Part shown: positions 56,509 through 64,000 of the stretch, one piece after another
How positions within the stretch are numbered: position 1 is the first letter of the stretch
How the letters are laid out: each line of letters opens with the position of its first letter
Assembly: GCF_011745665.1 (NCBI RefSeq)
Contig: NZ_CP050253.1
Location: forward strand, 1,463,418 to 1,527,417
Direction of reading: 5' to 3'
DNA from: Zophobihabitans entericus
GTDB lineage: Bacteria > Pseudomonadota > Gammaproteobacteria > Enterobacterales > Orbaceae
DNA: 64,000 nucleotides
Notes under the pieces: model-generated
The model's input: only the letters and a program-made list of their open reading frames with translations
The model's database searches: none
Told to the model about the DNA's origin: nothing
Position numbers and translations under genes: made by a program

Positions 56509-56757
56509 ATGGACGAATTAATTGATATGTTAAAGAAATATAAAATAAATGCTTGTAATAAAAATGATAAATTACTTTTATCAAATGTGGATTTTTTGAT
56601 TAAAATGGCAAATGAATTAAATTCTTTAAAATTTAAAAATGAAATTGATAGAATTATCATCCTTCCTGATGTCAACACTGGTTATTCTGAATTCAGAATA
56701 ATGAATCAGATAATAAAAACTTATGGACAGAATATGAAGCTGAAGATTGTAGGTTAA
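56509..56757 (+). CDS. small immunity protein, probably frameshifted at its end
   Basis: 82 aa as read, three bases after the toxin tail, AGGAAAG site. In an A5 run at about 56715 one A seems to be missing. With A6 the frame would continue as NLWTEYEAEDCRLNSGDWLI, KMK and stop at 56789, a better end than KTYGQNMKLKIVG. Helical, acidic; family unknown. Confidence 0.55.
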   Translation: MDELIDMLKKYKINACNKNDKLLLSNVDFLIKMANELNSLKFKNEIDRIIILPDVNTGYSEFRIMNQIIKTYGQNMKLKIVG

Positions 56758-56870
56758 ATAGTGGCGATTGGCTTATTAAAATGAAGTAATTTAACTCTAA
56801 AATATTATTACTTACCAATATAACGACTTAGGTTTGCCTATTTATAATTCAAAATTCTAACCTATGATGT

Positions 56871-57563
56871 ACTTGTTGGTATGCCAAATATCAGACTTGG
56901 GGTAAAGTAAGCGAAGAGCATAACTTACAGCAAGGTCACCAGCCGTTTAGGTTTCAGAATCAGTATTATGATGTTGAGACGGGGTTGCATTATAATTTAA
57001 TGCGTTATTATGATGCGGATAGTGGACGGTTTAGTAATCAGGATCCGATTGGGTTGTTGGGTGGGGATAATCTTTATCAGTATGCGCCTAATCCGATTGC
57101 TTGGGTTGATCCAGTTGGACTTAGAAAAGCATCTGTAGGCGGTTTCCCGACTGCTGAAGCGGCAGCAAGAGCAGCTTTAAAGCGTTTTAATCCGCAGTCT
57201 ATATATTCTAATAAAGAATATGCGGGTCTAATATATAAAATGCCAGATGGTTCGTATGGGTATACGAAGGCTAGAATAGGAACAGTTGAACGGTCTAACC
57301 CACATAAATCAAAAAATAGACTTCCAAAATGTGCTACTGTAGTTGGAGATTATCATACACATGGAGCATATAAAGATAAATATAAGAATAAAGTATCTGA
57401 ACCTAATAATAATTTTGATGTTGATAAATTTTCACCAGCTGATTATGCTGGTATACGTACTGATGCAAGTAGATCAGGAGTATCAAATTATACAGGGTAT
57501 TTAGGTACTCCCAGTGGGAAGTTTTATAAATGGACGCCTGGTGGAGACAGTCTTAAATTTTAA
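56871..57563 (+). pseudogene. Rhs fragment with intact DUF4329 toxin tip
   Basis: Start-less frame from WYAKYQTWGKVSEEHN (lineage 1) to GWVDPVGL-type end AWVDPVGL, so the Rhs core is cut but the tip is open. The tip (about 150 aa) matches DUF4329: GGFPTAEAAARAALKRFNPQ, EYAGLIYKMPDG, VGDYHTHGAY, then FSPADYAGI. The H-T-H-G motif recalls JAB/MPN-like peptidases. The tip has no start of its own except TTG/ATG in the core, and would need recombination with a main rhs gene to be used. Confidence 0.75.
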
Positions 57564-57575
57564 TAGAGGTAAATA

Positions 57576-57866
57576 ATGCTTATTTCATACAATAGTATTG
57601 CTGTTTTAGATAAATTAAGTACCCAAGTTTTGGTAGTTGCATTGGATAAGGCAAGGGAAGAAGGGTTTGATCCTTGTGATTATTATTTGTACCTTGCTGA
57701 AGGTAGGGATGAAATAGGTGAAGTGTATTTCGCTGTTACTTTTAGTGCCAATGAAATTACTGGTGAGTTTAGAGGGAGCCCCAGTGAAGAGGGCGATCCA
57801 CCAAGTTTTACTGTATATATAAAAAAGAGTGATAAAAGTTTTGTTAAATGGTCATATTCTATATGA
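57576..57866 (+). CDS. immunity protein for the DUF4329 tip
   Basis: 96 aa, acidic, AGAGG site. Lies 12 bp past the toxin. No family recognised; role by position. Confidence 0.65.
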   Translation: MLISYNSIAVLDKLSTQVLVVALDKAREEGFDPCDYYLYLAEGRDEIGEVYFAVTFSANEITGEFRGSPSEEGDPPSFTVYIKKSDKSFVKWSYSI

Positions 57867-57964
57867 GAATGATTGAAAATGCTTAAAATTGAAAATATAT
57901 CTTAAATTATAAATTTCAGAATAATCATTTATGATATAGATTATTTAAACTAATATAAGAAAAA

Positions 57965-59353
57965 GTTGTCTCATTTGAACAAGATTTAGACCTTAAAAAC
58001 AAAAACAAACTGCTGATTGCCAGTGGCCCCGTTAAACGCAACTACCAATACGATAAAGCGGGTAACTTAACACGGATGTCTGACAATAGAGGCTCTAGCT
58101 TACAATATGTCTATGATAAAATAGGACGCATTACCCAAGCAGGGCAAGAACAATTTGCCTTTGACCCAGCGCATAATATTATTGATGCGCAAGAAAACAG
58201 CCAACCTAAGCCCAAACAACAAATAAAAGACAAAACCTATTATGAGCAGATGCTTAGTGACCCGACATGGTCACCGTTAAAAGATGACCCCGAAGTCTCG
58301 CCCATAGACAAACAAGCCAATCGAGTGCAAAACTACCAAGGGATCACTTATCATTACGATGAACTAGGTAATATGGTGAGGAAAGAAGCCAAGGATAGAA
58401 CCTTAGAACTTGGCTATAACCTTAATCAGCAATTAGTTACAGCTAATATAACGAATAATAATAACATAGAGAAACAAGAGAGCTGGCAATACATTTACGA
58501 CGTATTTGGACGTAGGATTAGAAAAGAACAAATCCATAATAATTCATCTGCAAACACAACTGAGTTTATATGGGATGGTGCGCGGTTACTACAAGAAAGC
58601 ACCGATAAACGAACCTTTACTTATATTTATCGAGAAGAAGGATTTGAACCTTTAGCACAAATCGTATTAGAGGCAGAGCAAGAAGAACCACAAGTTCATT
58701 ACCTACATACTGACCAAGTCGGTTTACCCAAAGAATTAACCGATGAAAAAGGTGAGTTAATTTGGTATGCCAAATACCAAACATGGGGTAAGGTAGCCGA
58801 AGAGCATAATCTATACCAAGGTCATCAACCGTTTAGGTTTCAGAACCAGTATTACGATGCTGAGACGGGATTGCATTATAATCTAATGCGCTATTATGAT
58901 GAAGACATTGGGCGGTTTAGTAATCAGGATCCGATTGGGTTGATGGGTGGGGAGAATCTTTATCAGTATGCGCCTAATCCGATGGGGTGGGTCGATCCTT
59001 GGGGATTGTTTTCTAAACCTAAAATTTGGCCATCACCCCAAAAAATAAATATTGATATGAAAGAAGTTATCAGTGGGCACACAGTTGATGGGGATCGAGC
59101 AAAACAGTCTGCAAGTGCAGGAAAAGGTAAAGATTTATTTGCTACTAGTTGTCCTAGGACTATAGAGAAAAAAATTCGAGAAGCTTATAAAAATATATTT
59201 GAAAGGCGAAAAGTTCAACATCATCCAAATGGAGATGTCGTCCATGTTCTTCGAGGAAAAACGAGTGCAGGGGAAGTAATAGAAATGTGGTATAACCGAA
59301 CTAAAAATATTGTTGAGACAGCATATCCAAAAGTAGGAGGAATTAAATTGTGA
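57965..59353 (+). pseudogene. Rhs C-terminal cassette with intact EndoU-like toxin tip
   Basis: The longest uninterrupted cassette: open from VVSFEQDLDLKNKNKLLIAS to the stop (462 codons); ATG 58076 would give 425 aa. It holds the complete lineage-1 core end (SNQDPIGLMGG, GWVDPWGL). The tip (about 105 aa) reads VISGHTVDGDRAKQSAS, then CPRTIEKKIREAY, HVLRGKTSAGEVIEMWYN and ETAYPKVGG. His in SGHT and the final TAYP fit bacterial EndoU RNases. Without the N-terminal shell it is a displaced cassette. Confidence 0.75.
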
Positions 59354-59817
59354 GTAATTTTAAAATACACATTTCCTTTTTAGATGATCGTATAAGGGTT
59401 TCTGAAAGAGGGATTATAACTGGACAACTTTTTATTTCTGTTGGGCAAAAATTTTTTCCAAATGATAATTGGGATGATTTTATTTTAAGTGTTTTATCTA
59501 TGTGGATTACTTCCGCAGTTAATCTTCTTAATAAAACGAATCAAGAAGAATTTTTATTTATGGATGGTTCATTTTCTTTTATATTGGATAAAGTAGATAA
59601 AAAATTTTGCAGAATTAAAGGTATATATTATGGGATTGAGGAAAAAGAAGTTATATTTGAAGATGAAGTTCTTTTTCATGATGTTTTGAAGGAAATTGTT
59701 CAAGCACAAGAAGCTTTATTTGTGCATATTAAAAATTATAATTGGAATATTCAGGATGTTGATGTTTATATCAATCAGTTGGATTTTTTAAAAGAAACTC
59801 TTGAAAATATAAAGTAG
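59350..59817 (+). CDS. immunity protein for the EndoU-like tip
   Basis: 155 aa from a GTG overlapping the toxin stop by four bases (GTGA), so translation is coupled. Acidic alpha/beta protein, no family recognised. Intact, like its toxin. Confidence 0.7.
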   Translation: MSNFKIHISFLDDRIRVSERGIITGQLFISVGQKFFPNDNWDDFILSVLSMWITSAVNLLNKTNQEEFLFMDGSFSFILDKVDKKFCRIKGIYYGIEEKEVIFEDEVLFHDVLKEIVQAQEALFVHIKNYNWNIQDVDVYINQLDFLKETLENIK

Positions 59818-59847
59818 TTTGCTGTAATTTGAACTAAATTAGTTTGG

Positions 59848-60015
59848 TTTAAAGAAATCATCGCCCACAAACGCTACGATGGCGTATTGATTGAAACAGA
59901 ACGAGACAATTATGGTCGCGTTTTACTGGAAACAGATGCTTTAGGGAGAGAGATCCGCTATACCTATACCTTAGAAGGGCAAATTAACAGCATCACCAAA
60001 AACAAATATACCTAA
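59848..60015 (+). pseudogene. last Rhs YD remnant
   Basis: Reads FKEIIAHKRYDGVLIETERD, then ALGREIRYTYTLEGQINSIT and stop. It is an early-core YD segment without tip or immunity gene and marks the right end of the array. Confidence 0.75.
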
Positions 60016-60081
60016 AAGTATTGTGTAATAAAGATTTATTGAGGTTTAATGGAATACTACGAACGCCCACGGAATAAGGCT

Positions 60082-60179
60082 TGGAGCGGGAAACGAGGTG
60101 GGTACTCATGCGGTAACTTCTTGATAAAAAACAATATTTTTACCCTAATAATGCTCTTGTGTACTAAATTATGTACTAA
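60082..60179 (-). other. tRNA-Gly 3'-end fragment, probable attachment-site scar
   Basis: 60082-60097 is TGGAGCGGGAAACGAG, the exact complement of the last 16 bases of gammaproteobacterial tRNA-Gly(GCC), CCA included. No tRNA body continues beyond. The direct repeats TGTACTAA at 60160 and 60172 lie on the tRNA-body side and look like integrase arm sites found next to such attachment sites. No integrase gene is in the window. The rest up to 60496 is AT-rich with nothing else clear. Confidence 0.55.
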
Positions 60180-60496
60180 GATAAATTTGCTGTCAATATT
60201 TAAAATAACTTATTGAATTTAAATATATTTTTATGATTATCAAGATTAAACTATTTAATAAAAAATTACAATAGAATAATATGGTATTTTTACTTGCTAT
60301 CAATCTCCTTGGCATCATAATTATTTTTTGCTTTTCGAATAATCAATAAATTACATTTCCTATTTATACAATTAAGTAAAGTTATTGTTGCACCAATGCC
60401 AAATTATTCATTTAATTTGCATCGTATATCCTACTTTTAAATATTTATCATATCTTTTGATATAAAATCTCCTTGTCATTACATCTCGTCTGCATC

Positions 60497-62929
60497 ATGG
60501 ATATTAAATTAGATACCAATTTAGAAGCACAGCAACAGCAACGTGAACTTAAACAGCAAGAAGAATTACAGCGTGTTGAGCAAAAACTTCCTGAAGCTAC
60601 TGAAAATGTTCAAAATCATCTTAATCAAAATGATTTACTCAAAGGCTTCAATCAGGAACAACAAAATAAATTAACAAGTGCTTTGTCATTTGAAGTGGCT
60701 AAATTAGGTGGTAATGGTGATATTGCTAAAATCGATTTTTCAAAAGACTCCCAACATTTAGTGGCATTCGTTGGTAGAGATAAAATCGCTCATATCAATA
60801 TCAATCAAACTTTAGCAAAAGAGCCTTCTGCTCAACAAAATATATTTGACCGGCAGTTACCCGATGACAAACGATTGAATGACATTAATAAATGTATTTA
60901 TCAACATAATGTTCATGACAAATTAGCGCAATTTTCTAAAAATGAACAACAGGCATTAATGCAGGCAATAGGATTCACTATTGATGATCATGCTGGTGAT
61001 CCTCCTAAAGTTCATTATGTGGACATCAATAATGAACAAATGCAATTATTAGTCGGCTCCCGACATCAAAATATCAAGTTAGATACTCAATCTATTTTGG
61101 CGCAATATCAATCACAACATGTCAAAGAGCCTGAAGTAGCAATTGAAAACGAAGTTCGCAATGATCTTAGTGAGGTCACCCCTGCTTCAATAATCAATAA
61201 AGGAGGACTTGAGGCAGAGCTTGAAGCATCACTGAATAACGAATACACAGTGACAATTCAAGATATGAAAATATCGCCATTAGAAGAAAATCCTACTTTA
61301 ACTCAGAATGAAAGAGACTCTCTTGACACTCCTTTAGTTTCTGACCGTGAGTTCTCTCCAGAACAAATACAACAGATGACAAGCTTTTCTGATGATCGCT
61401 ATGAACATCATATGAACAGAATTCAATCTGAGATTAATGAACTTAATGGTCAGCGTAATAGCCAGTCTTTCCAAAATCTTTCAGAAGAAAAGCAAGCAGC
61501 TTTAAATGAGCGTATAAATGTACTCTCAGGACAGCGAAGGGAGATTTTTGACATTGTCGATAAACCAATAGAAGAGCAAGCAAGTTATTTTGGAACTAAA
61601 GATGCGCTTGAACCCCTAGCATTATTTCAGCAACAAGAGTTTCAAAGAGTCATGCAAAGTCAGGGATTCATTGCTGATAATTTGAAGGTGGATGCAAATG
61701 ATGATTCATTTGGTGCACATGCAAGAAGAAACGTAGCCGCTACTATTGCAACAGGTAAAGCTGTGGGATCAGTTATTTATGATACAGCCGAAGGGCTAGT
61801 TACACTGGGTGTTGGAACCATCAAGTTTGCAGGGGCTGGTTGGGTAGGACTTGCTGATTCTGCTTCTGGAGGAAGACTTTCAGCAAATTTTGAAACTGTG
61901 CGAAACATTAATGAATATGGTTATGAAACAAGCTCTAATCTAAGGAGAACTGGAAGTACACTATATGATAAAGGCAGTGAACTATATGAGGCAGCAAGAG
62001 AAGTTCAAGCAGACGCAATACAAGGTATCATTGATCCGGGATCAGATGCCGCAGCACGAACGTCACAACGATTAGATGCTGCTGGCGATTTAATTAGTAA
62101 TAGGGCAGGCCAATATTGGGATGAAACTAAACAAGCTTACAATACAGGGGATTATCATACTTTAGCTGATAATTTAAAAACCCCAATTGATATAGGTAGT
62201 ATGGCAATTCCGGGTGCAGCCTTCACTAAATTGGGGCGTGGGGCACGAGTTGCCGATGGCATAGCTGATGTAGGGCGAGCAGCCAGTCATTTAGATGAAG
62301 TCGCTGATGTAGCTAGGGCCGCGAACCGTTTGGATGATGTTGCAGATGCAAGTAGAACTGCTAATCGTTTAGATGATGGTTTAGAGCTTAGTAGACGAAC
62401 TGAGAGATTAGAAGGTGCAGCAGATGCAGGAAGAAGGCTAGATAATGTAGATGATCTTGCACATAGTCCCATCTTACGAAATGGTGAACAATTTGATGGT
62501 TTGGGTAGACTCAAACCCAATGTTCGCTACCAAACCGGTGAATATGAGTATATTTATCGTACTGATGCGAATGGTCGTTTAACACATGTTCAAGCAGATG
62601 ATTTACACTTAACAACCAGAAATGAACGATTGCCACATGACCCGGATACTCCGGGTAAGGTAAGGGGGCAAGATCATGCAGGTCATATTATTGGCGACAG
62701 GTTTGGTGGCTCACCTGAATTGGATAATCTAGTTTCACAGTTAAGTCGTGTTAATCTTAGTGACTACAAAGTAATTGAAAACAGAATGGCTGATGCTCTA
62801 GCTGAAGGGAAAAGAGTTACATTAGATGTCAAAATCAATTATGATGCAGATAAATTAAGACCAAGTAGTTTTGAGATTGACTATAGTATTGATGGTGTTC
62901 CTAGATTTCGCAGAATAATTAATGATTGA
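60497..62929 (+). CDS. modular effector: N-terminal XVIPCD-like repeats, C-terminal DNA/RNA non-specific endonuclease
   Basis: 810 aa from ATG 60497 (a TTG at 60473 also opens the frame; neither has a strong ribosome site). A Gln-rich coil (about 8-40) precedes two related domains, about 45-115 and 120-190, each with IDFSKDSQHLVAFVG-like strands, resembling the XVIPCD signal of type IV-secreted effectors. The middle has a glycine-rich helical stretch (about 410-470) and a run of repeated AxRLDDVADA units (about 590-660). The C-terminus has GQDHAGHIIGDRFGGSPELD and NLVSQ, the Endonuclease_NS_2 active site (DHAGH 726-730). The following genes are YezG-type immunity proteins, which fit a DNase. 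Confidence 0.75.
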   Translation: MDIKLDTNLEAQQQQRELKQQEELQRVEQKLPEATENVQNHLNQNDLLKGFNQEQQNKLTSALSFEVAKLGGNGDIAKIDFSKDSQHLVAFVGRDKIAHININQTLAKEPSAQQNIFDRQLPDDKRLNDINKCIYQHNVHDKLAQFSKNEQQALMQAIGFTIDDHAGDPPKVHYVDINNEQMQLLVGSRHQNIKLDTQSILAQYQSQHVKEPEVAIENEVRNDLSEVTPASIINKGGLEAELEASLNNEYTVTIQDMKISPLEENPTLTQNERDSLDTPLVSDREFSPEQIQQMTSFSDDRYEHHMNRIQSEINELNGQRNSQSFQNLSEEKQAALNERINVLSGQRREIFDIVDKPIEEQASYFGTKDALEPLALFQQQEFQRVMQSQGFIADNLKVDANDDSFGAHARRNVAATIATGKAVGSVIYDTAEGLVTLGVGTIKFAGAGWVGLADSASGGRLSANFETVRNINEYGYETSSNLRRTGSTLYDKGSELYEAAREVQADAIQGIIDPGSDAAARTSQRLDAAGDLISNRAGQYWDETKQAYNTGDYHTLADNLKTPIDIGSMAIPGAAFTKLGRGARVADGIADVGRAASHLDEVADVARAANRLDDVADASRTANRLDDGLELSRRTERLEGAADAGRRLDNVDDLAHSPILRNGEQFDGLGRLKPNVRYQTGEYEYIYRTDANGRLTHVQADDLHLTTRNERLPHDPDTPGKVRGQDHAGHIIGDRFGGSPELDNLVSQLSRVNLSDYKVIENRMADALAEGKRVTLDVKINYDADKLRPSSFEIDYSIDGVPRFRRIIND

Positions 62930-62941
62930 GAGATATAACAT

Positions 62942-63394
62942 ATGACAAAATCGTTTGAAGATATTTTTTCTGAGCTTCAATCAGACATGGTTTCTATTGG
63001 TTTAGAATATGTGAATAATAAAGCAGATTATATATATATATATTGTGCATGTGAAAATAAGATGCTTACTTTTGACCTATTTTATAAAATAAATGGAAAA
63101 TTCTTACATAAACATAAAGTAAACGATGCTGGTAATGGCTTTGAATATAATGTTTCTATGGAAAGGATGAGACAAGTCTTGCATATTGGTACTGATGATT
63201 TAGAAAAAATATATGCTCTATGCAAAAACGATAACAGAGAAATGCCAACAGAAATAAAAATAATTTATAACGTTCAAACGAATTCTTTTGAAGCACAGTA
63301 CAGCTACGACCTTCAATATAGCAATAAGGATAATCTAACTTCTGATGATATTTTTGAACAGTGGTTCAATGAGGTTTCAAGTAATAATGGCTAA
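62942..63394 (+). CDS. YezG/DUF600-type immunity protein, copy 1
   Basis: 150 aa. Opens SFEDIFSELQSDMVSIGLEY and has EMPTEIKIIYNV and a final EQWFNEVSSNNG, as in YezG/DUF600 proteins that neutralise YeeF-type DNase toxins. It starts 12 bp after the effector stop. The stop overlaps the start of the next copy by eight bases. Confidence 0.82.
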   Translation: MTKSFEDIFSELQSDMVSIGLEYVNNKADYIYIYCACENKMLTFDLFYKINGKFLHKHKVNDAGNGFEYNVSMERMRQVLHIGTDDLEKIYALCKNDNREMPTEIKIIYNVQTNSFEAQYSYDLQYSNKDNLTSDDIFEQWFNEVSSNNG

Positions 63395-63833
63395 GGCATT
63401 TGAAGACAGTTTATCAGAGTTACAAGCAGATATGGTTGATATTACCCTTGAATATGCTTTTGATAAGGCAGATAAAATTTTTATTTATTGCTCATGCGAA
63501 AATGATGTAATGTTTTTTAGTTTTTTTTATGAAATCAATGGTGTAATTATTCATTGCCATAAACTCAAGGAAATTGATGACTCATATGATGTATCTATTA
63601 AAAGGCAGGATGCGGTATTAGACATTGGATTTGAAGACCTTGAAAAAATGAAAAAATTATTTAAGGATAACGAGCGTGAAATGCCAACCGAAATAAAACT
63701 TATCTATGATGTAAAAAAGAATAAATTAAAGGCTGAATACTCATATGATCTTAAATACTCTAATACAGATAATTTAATTGCAATGGATATCTGTGAACAA
63801 TGGTTTGACGAGGTTGCAAAGAATAATGGCTAA
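63387..63833 (+). CDS. YezG/DUF600-type immunity protein, copy 2
   Basis: 148 aa from ATG 63387 (the frame is open from 63345, inside copy 1). It starts MAKAFEDSLSELQADMVDIT and ends DEVAKNNG, a close paralogue of copy 1. The junction ATGGCTAA overlaps the upstream stop, so translation is coupled. It has the same family motif EMPTEIKLIYDV. Confidence 0.82.
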   Translation: MAKAFEDSLSELQADMVDITLEYAFDKADKIFIYCSCENDVMFFSFFYEINGVIIHCHKLKEIDDSYDVSIKRQDAVLDIGFEDLEKMKKLFKDNEREMPTEIKLIYDVKKNKLKAEYSYDLKYSNTDNLIAMDICEQWFDEVAKNNG

Positions 63834-64000
63834 GGTATTTGAAGACAGTTTATCAGAGTTACAAGCTGATATGGTTGATATTACCCTTGAATATGCTTTT
63901 CATAAAGCAGATAAAATTTTCATTTATTGCTCTTGTGAAAATAATACATACTATTTTAGTTTCTTTTATGAAATTAACGGAATGATTGTTCATAAACATA
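63826..64000 (+). CDS. YezG/DUF600-type immunity protein, copy 3 (partial, cut by window end)
   Basis: Starts with the same ATGGCTAA overlap and reads MAKVFEDSLSELQADMVDIT, nearly identical to copy 2 for the first 50 residues before diverging at ENNTYYFSFF. The 3' end is outside the window, so further copies may follow. Confidence 0.8.
   Translation, partial: MAKVFEDSLSELQADMVDITLEYAFHKADKIFIYCSCENNTYYFSFFYEINGMIVHKH

Noticed and set aside
44622..60015. All Rhs frameshifts being sequencing errors
   Set aside because: Not excluded for single homopolymers, but the housekeeping and efflux genes in the same window are intact, and the array also has in-frame stops, a four-base loss and clean recombination joints, so true decay is the better reading.
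62287..62520. Minus-strand 77-codon Ser-rich frame in the effector gene
   Set aside because: It is the antisense of the repeated RLDDVADA segment; repetitive coding DNA often leaves such open antisense frames.

Overview
The window is a low-GC (by eye mid-30s percent) chromosomal segment from a gammaproteobacterium. Housekeeping genes (proA, trhP/yegQ, yqaA, msrA, tcyP-type cystine carrier, rsgA, ogt) look like Enterobacterales/Orbales versions. TrhP in particular is very close to the E. coli protein. An Orbaceae-type gut bacterium (Gilliamella/Orbus) is my best guess, but I cannot prove it from sequence alone.

Layout. 0-10 kb: end of proA, trhP, a rhodanese, tRNA-Cys, an M20 peptidase/MHS transporter operon, an HxlR regulator divergent from a quinone-oxidoreductase-like gene, and an esterase. 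10-24 kb: an AraC/transglutaminase pair, msrA, a chloramphenicol acetyltransferase/methyltransferase pair, an ArsR-P450-ABM cassette, a 1019-aa autotransporter, yqaA, an AadA-like nucleotidyltransferase and a MarR-GNAT fusion. 24-31.3 kb: an RsgA GTPase behind a leader peptide and mutually exclusive hairpins, a six-repeat secreted protein, an arsR-acr3 operon and an Ada-AlkA fusion with ogt. 31.4-44.4 kb: decaying lipoproteins, a LysR/MFS/hydrolase cluster flanked by a ~390-bp direct repeat, an Rrf2 regulator with two matching operators, and a cystine symporter.

44.6-60.1 kb is the most unusual region: an array of about ten displaced Rhs C-terminal cassettes, all on the + strand, with no full-length rhs gene. 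Each keeps a piece of the YD-repeat core, a different toxin tip (HNH, non-specific endonuclease, Ntox8-like, DUF4329, EndoU-like, unknown) and usually its immunity gene (SUKH, DUF2750, NTF2-like, DUF4265, Imm8 and others). Several tips and two immunity genes carry single-base indels in homopolymers or in-frame stops, while most immunity genes stay intact. The array ends beside a 16-bp copy of the 3' end of tRNA-Gly, which looks like an old integration site.

60.5-64 kb: an intact 810-aa effector with two N-terminal domains that resemble the XVIPCD secretion signal and a C-terminal DNA/RNA non-specific endonuclease. It is followed by at least three tandem, translationally overlapping YezG/DUF600 immunity genes; the third runs off the window.
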